64,000 nucleotides of DNA, taken from NCBI GenBank assembly GCA_963769765.1, contig CAVYNA010000001.1:124001-188000 (forward strand), written 5' to 3'. This DNA comes from Bog-756 sp963769765 (GTDB lineage: Bacteria; Actinomycetota; Acidimicrobiia; Acidimicrobiales; RAAP-2). Of the stretch, positions 9,795 through 18,518 are shown piece after piece. Made by a program: the position numbers and the translations under genes. A model generated the notes under the pieces. It ran no database searches. It had not been told where the DNA came from and worked only from the letters and a program-made list of their open reading frames with translations. The stretch's first letter is position 1. Each line of letters starts with the position of its first letter.

Positions 9795-12271
9795 GCGTCG
9801 ATTCGACGACGCCGTCCCCGCAGGGGGGTCCATCAGCGAGCGCTCGAGGCACCGCGCAATTGAGTCGGCGACAGTTCTTCCACAAGACAATGGCAACCGC
9901 TCCAGACGGCCTCGACGCCAACGTCGTCCGCTTGACCTCCGCGATGAACCCTCTGTCGACGAGCCCTTCCAGTTCCACGAGCGCAGTGGTCACAGTTCCG
10001 CCACCCACCGGCAACGCCGGCACGGACACGGCGAATGCCCTCGCCGCGCTGAACGTGCCTGCAGGTACCACCGTCGTCTTCCAGGCGAGTCCTACTGCTG
10101 TCTACGTGATCAACCAGGAGCTTCCCGTTCCCGCCGGGGTGCACGTCACCGGAACTGGGTGGGCGTCACGGCGTCAACCTGGCTTCATGCCCACCCTCCA
10201 ACAAGCCCCCGGCAAGAATCTCGTGTGCATCTTGGCGTCCCGCGCCTATCTGGCCGGCCTTTACCCGACTCCCCAGTACAACAACGGGATCCGTCAGAAC
10301 TTCGGCGATGGCGCGATCGAAATCGATCATCTGGCCTTCGACGGGAACAACGGCGGTACCGGCGTCGGAAACACTGCTGGTGACGGTGTCGTGGTTTTCT
10401 CAATTGGTTCGAAGGTCCACGACTGCCAGTTCGTGAACATCGCCGGGAGTGCGGTGTGCGCCGTCGACAGGAACTATTACGGCACGGCGAGCCCCCTCCC
10501 AACGTTCGAGAATCGCATTGTCGACAACGTCATCATCAATCCTCGAAATTACGGTGTCTGGGTCACCCACTCCACGGGTGCCTTCGGCTGCACCGACGGG
10601 TATATCCAGGGCAATGTGGTGGAGTCCCCATCACAGGGCTTACTCACGACTGGACCGGTCATCAACCCGGGCGACAATCGCACCTACGAGGCGATCCGGT
10701 TGGACAACAGCGCAGGCTGGTGGATCCAGTACAACCTCATGCGCAACTGCCCCGGGGGAGCGTGCTTCACCAATACCCAGTGGGGGATGCGGATCATGGA
10801 CAACAGGGTGGAGGGATTCGGCTGCGCCCCTGTCCCTGGAGTCAGGTACAGCGCCTTCACCATGACGATCTCCGCCAACGTGAAGACCCACGGCGGCTTC
10901 TTGAGTGGCAACATCGCCTCCGCGTACGAAGGACTCAATCCGACAGGTCCTTCGGCCCCCAGCAGCACGAACAGCTATATCTACTTCGACATCCAGATGC
11001 AGATCGAGAATTACGACCACCAAGGTTGGTTCGAACATACGTCGAACGCCGCATTCCAAGATTCGCAACCGCCGGCGAACATTCCCGACGCCCAGCTCGT
11101 GAAGGGGTCCAAGGCGGTCAGCGTCCCCGCGGGCGCGGCTGCGGGCAGTGTGCAGACCGGGATGAGTATCGCAGATGGAAGCGGCCTGATCCCGCTCGGC
11201 GCCACGGTGGTGTCCGTCACGGCAGGCGCAGGTTCACTGCCGGACACCATCACGATGTCAGCAGCCGCCAAGGGTTCGGCGACCGAGGTGATCTCATTCC
11301 CCGGGCCCAATTCAATCGGCTGGTATTACACCAACGCACTTCCCGGCTCAACCATGTATGTGCTGGCGACGAACGAGGTCATCACCGGAACGATCAACCC
11401 GGTCCCGCAGGTCAACGGCTCAGGTACGATCGAACTCATCGATCCGGCAACCGTCAAGGACGGTGTCTTCGTGACCGGAGTGCCCGGTGCCGATCAGGTG
11501 CTCACCGCGTCGTCCGGCGCTGCAGCCGGATGGGCCGGCCCACAAGGTAATGCGACGGTCCTCACTTCCTCTGGAACCTTCGCCATTCCATCCGGTGCGA
11601 CGCGATTGCGGATCACGTGTGTGGGCGGAGGCGGCGGAGGCGGAGGCGGTGCTGCGGGCGTGGCCGGCAAAACCCAGGCCGGAGGGGCTGGTGGGGCCAG
11701 CGGGTGCACCTCTGAACAAGAGGTCCCTGTCGGCACCAACAAGTCGCTGACCGTGTCGATCGGCGCAGGCGGCAGTGCCGGGGCCGGCGGGACGGGCACC
11801 GGTCGGGGAAGCGCCGGGGGGCCAGGAGGGAACACGGCGGTGACCGCCACCGGGGTACTGGTCGTTGCCCAGGGCGGACCTGGCGGGAGTGGCAGTCCGA
11901 ACGGATCCGCCGTGCCCGTCGAAGGTGGCGCGTACGGCGGCGCACACGGTGTGATTACTTCCAACCCCACCGCAGGCTGCGGCGGACTCTCGTCCGCGTC
12001 TGGCGGCGCACCGGTCAGCTTCTCTCCTGGCGGCGGCGGAGGCGGTGGACTTTCGAGCGGTTCGGCGGGCGGGGATGCCGGGGGTGCCGGAACGGCCATC
12101 AACGGGGGAGTACCGGGGCCGGCAGGCGCGAGTGGGTCGAGCGCCGGGTCGTCCGCTGCTCCCGCAACGACTGCCGGCGCAGGCGGTGGCGGCGGTGGGG
12201 CCGGCGCCAGTGGGGGAGGCGGTTCCGGAGGGGCTGGTGCTCCTGGATTTGTCGTTATCGAGGTCGCCTGA
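9791..12271 (+). CDS. Beta-helix protein with glycine-rich C-terminal domain (copy 2)
   Basis: I place the start at GTG 9791, overlapping the upstream TGA in a GTGA, because everything 5' of it in this frame is antisense-like low complexity inside copy 1. The 826-residue protein parallels copy 1 segment by segment: TANALAALNVPAGTTV, INQELPVPAGVHV, FMPTLQQAPGK, YLAGLYPTPQYNNG, the beta-helix centre, and a final TVLTSSGTFAIPSGATRLRI followed by a Gly-rich domain. An SRRQFF pair near residue 26 recalls a Tat motif, but no good hydrophobic core follows, so its export route is uncertain. Translational coupling suggests the two copies are made together. Confidence 0.75.
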   Translation: MSVDSTTPSPQGGPSASARGTAQLSRRQFFHKTMATAPDGLDANVVRLTSAMNPLSTSPSSSTSAVVTVPPPTGNAGTDTANALAALNVPAGTTVVFQASPTAVYVINQELPVPAGVHVTGTGWASRRQPGFMPTLQQAPGKNLVCILASRAYLAGLYPTPQYNNGIRQNFGDGAIEIDHLAFDGNNGGTGVGNTAGDGVVVFSIGSKVHDCQFVNIAGSAVCAVDRNYYGTASPLPTFENRIVDNVIINPRNYGVWVTHSTGAFGCTDGYIQGNVVESPSQGLLTTGPVINPGDNRTYEAIRLDNSAGWWIQYNLMRNCPGGACFTNTQWGMRIMDNRVEGFGCAPVPGVRYSAFTMTISANVKTHGGFLSGNIASAYEGLNPTGPSAPSSTNSYIYFDIQMQIENYDHQGWFEHTSNAAFQDSQPPANIPDAQLVKGSKAVSVPAGAAAGSVQTGMSIADGSGLIPLGATVVSVTAGAGSLPDTITMSAAAKGSATEVISFPGPNSIGWYYTNALPGSTMYVLATNEVITGTINPVPQVNGSGTIELIDPATVKDGVFVTGVPGADQVLTASSGAAAGWAGPQGNATVLTSSGTFAIPSGATRLRITCVGGGGGGGGGAAGVAGKTQAGGAGGASGCTSEQEVPVGTNKSLTVSIGAGGSAGAGGTGTGRGSAGGPGGNTAVTATGVLVVAQGGPGGSGSPNGSAVPVEGGAYGGAHGVITSNPTAGCGGLSSASGGAPVSFSPGGGGGGGLSSGSAGGDAGGAGTAINGGVPGPAGASGSSAGSSAAPATTAGAGGGGGGAGASGGGGSGGAGAPGFVVIEVA

Positions 12272-12363
12272 TTCTGATGCGGGCTCCAACGGTGTCGCGC
12301 TAGGCGCACCACCTTCGAGTGAAGTTCAAGATCGAGCTTGCACACAAGATAGGAGAGACACAC

Positions 12364-14544
12364 ATGTCGGAAAGGGTCTCGGAAGCACGATTCTCGCCGC
12401 GTCTGATTGCATGGGCGTTGGGTCTCACGGTGATGGCCACGTTGGGCGCCAGCGGTGCGGGGTGGGTGGTTGCCGCCGGTGCGGCTCCGACGGGCAAGGC
12501 TGCGACTGTGGCATCCCGGGCTGCCGGGGGCGCGACCATTCCCGTCACGATCACCGTGACCGGATCGCCGCTGACCAACGTGACCTCCAGTCCAACGGCA
12601 CTGACCCCGTCGTGGTCGGCAGTCGACACCGACTATGTCTGGTACTGCGCCAATGGGACCAACAATCTCACTCTGGTCATCTCCTCGTCCGGCACCATCA
12701 GCTCGGGGAGCCAGAATGGGTCACAGCTTTCGATTCCGGTCACGGTTGTCAACAACCAGGCCGTGATCCTCGACGCCCCCGGAGGGATCCAGTACTGGGT
12801 GCGCTGCCTTCCTTCGACCATGCCGCACTTGACGGTCACGGGCAACGGGAATGCAACACCTGGCTACTACCTGACCGGTACGTTCGTGGACAAGGCCACG
12901 GGGGCGACGTCGGGCTACCCGATGATCCTGAACAGCTACGGAACCCCGGTGTGGTACCTCACCGGTGTTCCGAGTCCGGGCGGTCAAAACGTCGAACTGC
13001 TTCCGGGCACGCATACGGTGGCCTGGGCCAGCGGGTCGTGGAACAACGCGTCCTACAACCTCTACAACCTCGACACCGGTACGATGTCCCAGCTCAACCC
13101 TCCTGCACCGGTGCCCGACGCGCACGAGCTCTACACCGACACCAGCGGCAACCACTGGATGATCTCGCGGCCAGTGAGCACCACTGATCCGACTACCGGG
13201 CAACCGTGGAACTTGAGCAGCATCGGCTATCCGAGCATCCACAACGTGGTGGGCTGCCTCGTGCAGGAGCTCAGCCCGAGTGGAAGCCTGCTCTGGCAGT
13301 GGGACGCCACTCAATTCGTCAGTCCCAGCGAGTCGACCGCCCTCGCGTCCCCGCACGCCGACCAGGGCCTGAATGCTGTTGATGTCTACCACTGCAACTC
13401 GGTGGACGTTGATCCCCTGAACTCCGACAACATCTTGGTATCGATGCGCGACTCGGGTGTGTATCTCATAAACAAGACGACAGGCATCCCGGAGTGGAAG
13501 ATGGGCGGCATGTCGGTCGCCCCTCGGGCCGGCGAGCCGATCTTGAAGATCGTCAGCGATCCCCAGAAGTCCATTTCCGGCCAACACGATGCGCGGTTCC
13601 AGCCGAATGGCGCCATCTCGGTCTTCGACGATGCCACTTCCCTTCCGGGAGTCGCCCGCGGCGTGGTGTACTCGGTGAACACCTCATCGGACACCGCGAC
13701 CATGCAGTGGGAGTACTTGTCTCCTTCCGGGACCAACGACGTGTCAATGGGGAGCTTCCGGATCTACGATTCGAACACCGAGACCTACGACCAAGCGGGG
13801 CTGTCCTTTGCGGGTCCCCAGGACAACGTGATCGACTGGGGCCACGGTGCCCCGTCCACCGGATTCACCGAGGTGGACCAGTCTGGGACAACGCTCCTTC
13901 ATGTGGCATTTCCGGCCGGTGTGCTCGGGAATCGGGCGACCAAGGTCCCGCTCTCGGCACTCGACCTCAACGTCCTCCGGACCCGGGCCGGAAGCGCGTA
14001 TCCGCCGTTCGCTCCGACTGTGACGTCGGTGACACCGGCGGCTGTCGGCCGGCAGGGCACATTCCCGAAGGTGGTCGTCACAGGCACAGGCTTCACCTCT
14101 GGGGCGACCGTATCCTTCTCAGCGTCGTCCATCACACAAAAGTCCGTGACCTACGTCAGCCCGACGGAGCTGAAGGTGTCGATACATGTGCCCGTCAGCA
14201 CCACCCTGGGTGCTGGCAACGTGAGCGTCACCATGGCGAACGGCACCGGTACCTGTAGCGGGTGCCTCACTGTCGACCCCAATCCCCAGCCCACCGGAAC
14301 CAGTCCGGCAGCGCAGCCGGGGGCAACGGTTCTGGTCACCGCCACCGGAACCAACTTCCAGAGCAATCTGAAAGTCAAAACCAGCATTCCTGGAGCCACG
14401 CTCGGCCAACCCTCCGGGGTGACGGCAACGTCGTTCCAGATCTCCGTCACCGTACCGTCGACCGTGGCGGCCGGAAACTATCGACTGACTGTCACCAATC
14501 CCGACGGCGGCATCGGTGACTACTTCCTCATGCAGGTGGCCTGA
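12364..14544 (+). CDS. Secreted arylsulfotransferase (ASST)-family protein with IPT/TIG domains
   Basis: ATG 12364 is chosen because AGGAGAG lies just upstream at 12351-12357. The product has a signal peptide (LIAWALGLTVMATLGASGAG), then an ASST-type propeller region: NSYGTPVWYLTG, PDAHELYTD, NSVDVDPLNSDNILVSMRDS, GIPEWKMGG, ISGQHDARFQPNG. These match the arylsulfotransferase family, whose catalytic His sits in the propeller centre. The last about 190 residues form two IPT/TIG Ig-like modules (VTSVTPAAVGRQGTFPKVVV and a second beginning near GTSPAAQPGATV). True ASST enzymes move sulfate between phenols, but many actinobacterial relatives are uncharacterised. Activity is not proven. Confidence 0.75.
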   Translation: MSERVSEARFSPRLIAWALGLTVMATLGASGAGWVVAAGAAPTGKAATVASRAAGGATIPVTITVTGSPLTNVTSSPTALTPSWSAVDTDYVWYCANGTNNLTLVISSSGTISSGSQNGSQLSIPVTVVNNQAVILDAPGGIQYWVRCLPSTMPHLTVTGNGNATPGYYLTGTFVDKATGATSGYPMILNSYGTPVWYLTGVPSPGGQNVELLPGTHTVAWASGSWNNASYNLYNLDTGTMSQLNPPAPVPDAHELYTDTSGNHWMISRPVSTTDPTTGQPWNLSSIGYPSIHNVVGCLVQELSPSGSLLWQWDATQFVSPSESTALASPHADQGLNAVDVYHCNSVDVDPLNSDNILVSMRDSGVYLINKTTGIPEWKMGGMSVAPRAGEPILKIVSDPQKSISGQHDARFQPNGAISVFDDATSLPGVARGVVYSVNTSSDTATMQWEYLSPSGTNDVSMGSFRIYDSNTETYDQAGLSFAGPQDNVIDWGHGAPSTGFTEVDQSGTTLLHVAFPAGVLGNRATKVPLSALDLNVLRTRAGSAYPPFAPTVTSVTPAAVGRQGTFPKVVVTGTGFTSGATVSFSASSITQKSVTYVSPTELKVSIHVPVSTTLGAGNVSVTMANGTGTCSGCLTVDPNPQPTGTSPAAQPGATVLVTATGTNFQSNLKVKTSIPGATLGQPSGVTATSFQISVTVPSTVAAGNYRLTVTNPDGGIGDYFLMQVA

Positions 14545-14613
14545 GCGCGAAGGTGGTGCGGACAGTTCCGATGAAGCACGACTGATCATGGGATCCTGTC
14601 GATCGAAGGCATC

Positions 14614-16068
14614 GTGAGGGCCGCCAAGAGGATCGGCGTGGCCGCCGCGGCCCTGGCGTGCATCGGCCTGCCGTTGACCCAGGCTGCTTCGCCCGCATTC
14701 GGGTCCGCAGCCATCCTCTCCAAGCCAGGCGCTCCCACCGCGGTCATCGCCCACCCAACGAGCAATGGTGCAGCGATCTCGTGGACAACCCCGGCGTCAC
14801 AAGGCGGAAGCCCGATCTGGGGGTACATCGCTACCGCTGGCTCGAAATCCTGCACGACCATGACCGCCACGAACTGCGTGGTGACCGGGCTCAAGAACGG
14901 GCGGTCGTACTTGGTCACCGTCCGGGCCTCGAACGCTCTCGGCGAGGGACCGGCATCGGTGGTCGTCACCGTCATCCCTTCACCGGCCCAGGACTGCACG
15001 TACATCGGGCCGGCCGCGAATCTCCAGCACTGCACGCTGGCTGGCGTCGACCTGACGGGCGCTGATCTGGCTGGTTCCAACCTGACCGGAACGGACCTGG
15101 CCGGTGCCGATCTCCTCGGTGCCGATCTGTCCGCCAGCGACCCGACCGGCGCCAACCTTGCCGATGCCGACCTGGCCAACGCCGACCTGTTCGCGGCCGA
15201 CCTGGCCGGTGCTTCGTTGAACGGCGCCCGGCTCTGCAACGTCTACCTGTCTGGCGCGAATCTGACCGGGGCGACGATGTCAAACGTGTCCTCCGGGGGG
15301 ATCTCGGGTACGCCGATGTCGCTGCCCTCCGGATGGACCTTTGACTCCGGCTACCTGGTGGGCCCTGCTGCCGACTTGGTGGGTGCCGCGTTGGCCGGTG
15401 CCGACTTGGCGGGCGCCAATCTGTCTGGCACCGACCTCTCCGGGGCAGTCCTGACGCGCGCGTCCTCCGGCGGGATCACCGGTACTCCGACCGTACTTCC
15501 CCCGACGTGGATCCTCGTCGCCGGTTACCTCGTCGGACCCACTGCAAACCTCGTGGGCGCAGACCTGGCAGGTGCCGACCTGACGGGGGTCGACCTCCAG
15601 GCTGCCTTGCTGACCGGTGCCGACGTGGCGGGTACCCAACTGACGGCTGTCAATCTGGCCGGCGTTGTCTCCGGGGGTGTCACCGGGACACCGGTTTCCC
15701 TGCCCTCGCAGTGGAGCATCATCGCCGGCTACCTCGTCGGTCCCACGGCGGACCTTTCGGGCGCCTCGTTGACCGGGGCGGCATTGTCCGGCTCCATCCT
15801 CACGGGCGCCGACATCAGTGGTGCGGACCTTACGGGCGCCAATCTGGCTGGCACTGACCTGACGGGGGCCGAACTGGACGGGGCGCACTTGGCAGGATCC
15901 GACCTGACGGCAGCTGTCCTGTCCAACGCGATCCTCTACGGCGTCGACCTAACCGGAGCCCAGATGGGGGGCGCGAACCTGTCGGGCGTGGCCTGGGGAA
16001 GCACCATCTGCCCCGACGGGACAAGCAGTAACAACGACGGCGGGACCTGCAGCGCCGATCTCGCCTGA
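14614..16068 (+). CDS. Secreted FN3 plus pentapeptide-repeat protein
   Basis: Starting at GTG 14614, the 484-residue protein has a signal peptide (AAAALACIGLPLTQAASPAF). A fibronectin type III domain follows (residues about 38-126: KPGAPTAVIAHPTSNGAAIS ... YLVTVRASNALGEGPASV). Four blocks of A(D/N)LxG pentapeptide repeats come next, separated by about 35-residue inserts that each end in a GYLVGPxADL-like unit. Pentapeptide repeats form a square beta-helix. Most known ones are cytosolic (for example DNA mimics) or membrane-associated. Here the signal peptide and FN3 module imply an extracellular role, perhaps adhesion or wall organisation. Four Cys near the ends could form disulfides. Confidence 0.75.
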   Translation: MRAAKRIGVAAAALACIGLPLTQAASPAFGSAAILSKPGAPTAVIAHPTSNGAAISWTTPASQGGSPIWGYIATAGSKSCTTMTATNCVVTGLKNGRSYLVTVRASNALGEGPASVVVTVIPSPAQDCTYIGPAANLQHCTLAGVDLTGADLAGSNLTGTDLAGADLLGADLSASDPTGANLADADLANADLFAADLAGASLNGARLCNVYLSGANLTGATMSNVSSGGISGTPMSLPSGWTFDSGYLVGPAADLVGAALAGADLAGANLSGTDLSGAVLTRASSGGITGTPTVLPPTWILVAGYLVGPTANLVGADLAGADLTGVDLQAALLTGADVAGTQLTAVNLAGVVSGGVTGTPVSLPSQWSIIAGYLVGPTADLSGASLTGAALSGSILTGADISGADLTGANLAGTDLTGAELDGAHLAGSDLTAAVLSNAILYGVDLTGAQMGGANLSGVAWGSTICPDGTSSNNDGGTCSADLA

Positions 16069-16330
16069 AAGCCGCCGCGACGCGTTCCGGACTATCGGGC
16101 CACCCTCGAAAACGCGCGGTAACGCCGATCGCCTGAATGCCTCTGAGTTCGTCCTACTGAGTGCGGCTAGGTTCGGCTGATTCGATCCTCGATCGCCGCC
16201 AATTGCGATCGACCAGGGTTATGGAAGTAGGGATCGTGCTCGTCAAAGGATGAATCGACCGCGACGGAAGATGGGACTCCGTCCGACATACACTTCTGTA
16301 CCGATCCTGAAGGCGAGGAAGAACTCCCCC

Positions 16331-17556
16331 ATGGCAACATCAAGGCGCAGGCGACGTCCCGTCGCGACTCCTGTCCTGGTGCTCATCGTCGTGCTCGCGT
16401 TCAGTGCCGCATTCGCGGTGGGATGGTTGAGCGCCCGCAGTAGAACGACTCGATCGACGACCCCGCCACCCACTTCGCCTGCTCCACCGATATCGGCACC
16501 GGTGACGGGTGCGACCTATTCGGTAAGTGGCAATCGCATCGTGTTCGAAGGCCAGTCGTTCACTCCGGAAGGCATCACTGTGTTCGGACTCGCCTATCCG
16601 GACTGGCAGACCCGCATCAGTTCCGACCTGCAGCAGATTGACGCGACGGCACAGTCTTGGCACGGGAACACGGTGCGGATTCAAGTTGCACCTACTGACC
16701 TTCTCGACCAGCAGCCCTATGACGCCGCCTACTTGTCCGCGATCGATCAGGAGATCCAAAGCGCGCATCGTGACGGACTCATCGTCATCCTGTCTGCCCA
16801 ATACGAACGATCGACACCGACCCCGTTCCCCGAAATTCGTCGACGGAGGAATTTTGGAAGCTCATCGCGCCGCGCTACGCCAACGACAGCGGAGTCTGGT
16901 TCGATCTGTTCAACGAACCGCAACTCGCCGCCGACCAGGCTGGCGGGACATCCCAGCTCTGGACCGTCTGGAAGAATGGTGGACTTGGCTATGTCGGCAT
17001 GCAGCAATTGGTTGATGCGATTCGGGAATCAGCGTCGAACATCATCCTCGCCGAGGGGGTCGACAAGGCCGAATCGCTTGCAGGACTTCCCGGTAACGAG
17101 CTCTCGGGGGGCGGGGTCGCCTATGCAGTGCACCCCTACTTCAGAGCCCAATGGAGTTCACCGTCCTCCTGGGATCAGAACTGGGGGAACCTCGCCTCGA
17201 GCGTGCCGATCGTGGTCGACGAGTGGGGCGAGTACCAGTCCGCCCAACAGAGCTGCGTTGCCAATGCGCCCTCGCTCGTTCCGCAGTTCCTCGCGTACCT
17301 GACCAGTCTGCACATCGGGCTCGTGGCCTGGGCGTTGCTTCCCGGGGTGTTGGTGACGACCGATCCATTCTCCCAGCCGACCTCGTTCGCACCCGGCACT
17401 TCCTTTAGCTGCACAGGCGCCACGGGCTCACACCGAAGATCCGCGGCCAGAACGTTCGACCCCACGGCCGCAGGCACGACCGGCTCCGGTCAAGGCGCGG
17501 GTGCGGCAATCATGGCGTATTTCGCCAACCACTCAGTGGCGGCCCCTGCCCTTTGA
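16331..17556 (+). pseudogene. Secreted GH5-like cellulase, one frameshift (paralogue of 18519-19713)
   Basis: ATG 16331 is preferred over upstream starts because GAGGAAG precedes it. The protein has a membrane anchor or signal (VLVLIVVLAFSAAFAVGWL), a Pro-rich linker, then GH5 elements: GITVFGLAYPDWQTR, WHGNTVRIQVAP and LIVILSAQYE. Near 16837-16845 one base is missing. The other frame continues EEFWKLIAPRYANDSGVWFD, LFNEPQ (acid/base Glu), YAVHPYFRAQW and PIVVDEWGEY (nucleophile Glu) to TGA at 17554-17556. With the single correction it is a complete two-Glu GH5 enzyme. It converges with a paralogue across a small secreted protein gene. Confidence 0.7.
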
Positions 17557-17733
17557 CTGCTGCCCGAGTGAACAGGGACCTGCCGGTGGCGGCCCACGGC
17601 GCTCGTTGACGAAATGGCACAGGACGCTGGACAGTGCCAGCTGGACATGATGCTTCTTCGATGTCCTCATTGACAGGCGTGGATTGGTGATCTGCCGAGG
17701 GTGTCTGTTTGGCGTGGGCAATCGGTCCCGCGA

Positions 17734-18267
17734 TTACTCCCCGAAGAAGCAGTGATTGTCGAAGAAGTTCCCGTAGAACTGGACCAATACATGACCATAC
17801 GGAGCCGTCCCGTAGTCGACGTTGTAAACGTCGCCAGCCTTGCCGGGAGGTAGGTTGAACGCCCACGAGATCGAGTGGTCCGAATCACCCGTGTTGCTCA
17901 CGTTCCAACTTGCTCCGTGAAAGTCACCTGAACTGGCGATCGTTGCGGATGGATTCGTCCAGCCAATCGTCGTGTAGTTGATGACGTTTCCACTGTCGCG
18001 GGCGGGGATTGTTACCGTGAACGATGTAACGTGCCCGCTGCTGTTGTCGATCTCGGAATAGATGGGCGTCCCTTGATTGGGAATGTGGGACTGGTAGTAG
18101 AGTTCCACCTGGCATCTTCCTGAACCATTTGCTCCCCGGCCTTGGTGGTGCACGCCACCTATCGTTGTCCAGTTCCTCGATACCGCAAAAGCTGGTGCGG
18201 CGAGGCAGACCGTCATCATGACGGTGGCCGTCACTCCCAATAGTGCTCTGCTGATGTCTTTGGGCAT
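17734..18267 (-). CDS. Small secreted protein of unknown function
   Basis: The start is ATG at 18265-18267 (MPKDISRALLG), preceded by GGAAG at good spacing. The longer open frame upstream is an IS3 remnant, not part of the protein. The 177-residue product has a signal peptide with an AFA-VS cleavage site. A compact beta-rich mature region follows, with two Cys (one in GRCQVELYY, one in the ending HCFFGE) that could form a disulfide. The composition (many Asn, Ser, Gly, Thr, aromatic) suits a small extracellular beta-sandwich. I do not recognise a family. It lies between two convergent GH5 paralogues. Confidence 0.7.
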   Translation of the reverse strand: MPKDISRALLGVTATVMMTVCLAAPAFAVSRNWTTIGGVHHQGRGANGSGRCQVELYYQSHIPNQGTPIYSEIDNSSGHVTSFTVTIPARDSGNVINYTTIGWTNPSATIASSGDFHGASWNVSNTGDSDHSISWAFNLPPGKAGDVYNVDYGTAPYGHVLVQFYGNFFDNHCFFGE

Positions 18268-18309
18268 CGACTGTCGTCTTCCTTCGCAGCTATTGTGTTG
18301 GTCCAGAGA

Positions 18310-18441
18310 TTGAGCGATGTCGAGGGCCTGGTCGGCCACCAGCTTCTTCAGTCGTCTGTTCCCTGACTCGAGCTCCTTCAGGCGTTTCATGTCCTCGCCC
18401 TTCATCCCCGCGTACTGGGCCCGCAAGCGGTTCTGACGGTA
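18310..18441 (-). mobile_element. IS3-family OrfA (transposase) remnant
   Basis: The minus-strand translation YRQNRLRAQYAGMKGEDMKR then LKELESGNRRLKKLVADQAL has the conserved helix-turn-helix/leucine-zipper junction of IS3 OrfA (consensus KYGGM....RLKELExENxRLKKLLA). No OrfB, DDE motifs or terminal inverted repeats are visible, so only about 130 bases of the element remain. It sits directly upstream of, and in frame with, the small secreted protein gene. Confidence 0.7.
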
Positions 18442-18518
18442 CCAGTGGCAGAGGAGCTCCCAGGGATCCGAACGGCCAGTTGACCGCGACATCCAGGGAC
18501 TTCGTCCGATCTTCCGCG

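Noticed and set aside
12045..13187. 380-residue plus-strand frame
   Set aside because: It is a shadow of the second beta-helix gene and the ASST-family gene, with high-Arg composition and no family signal.
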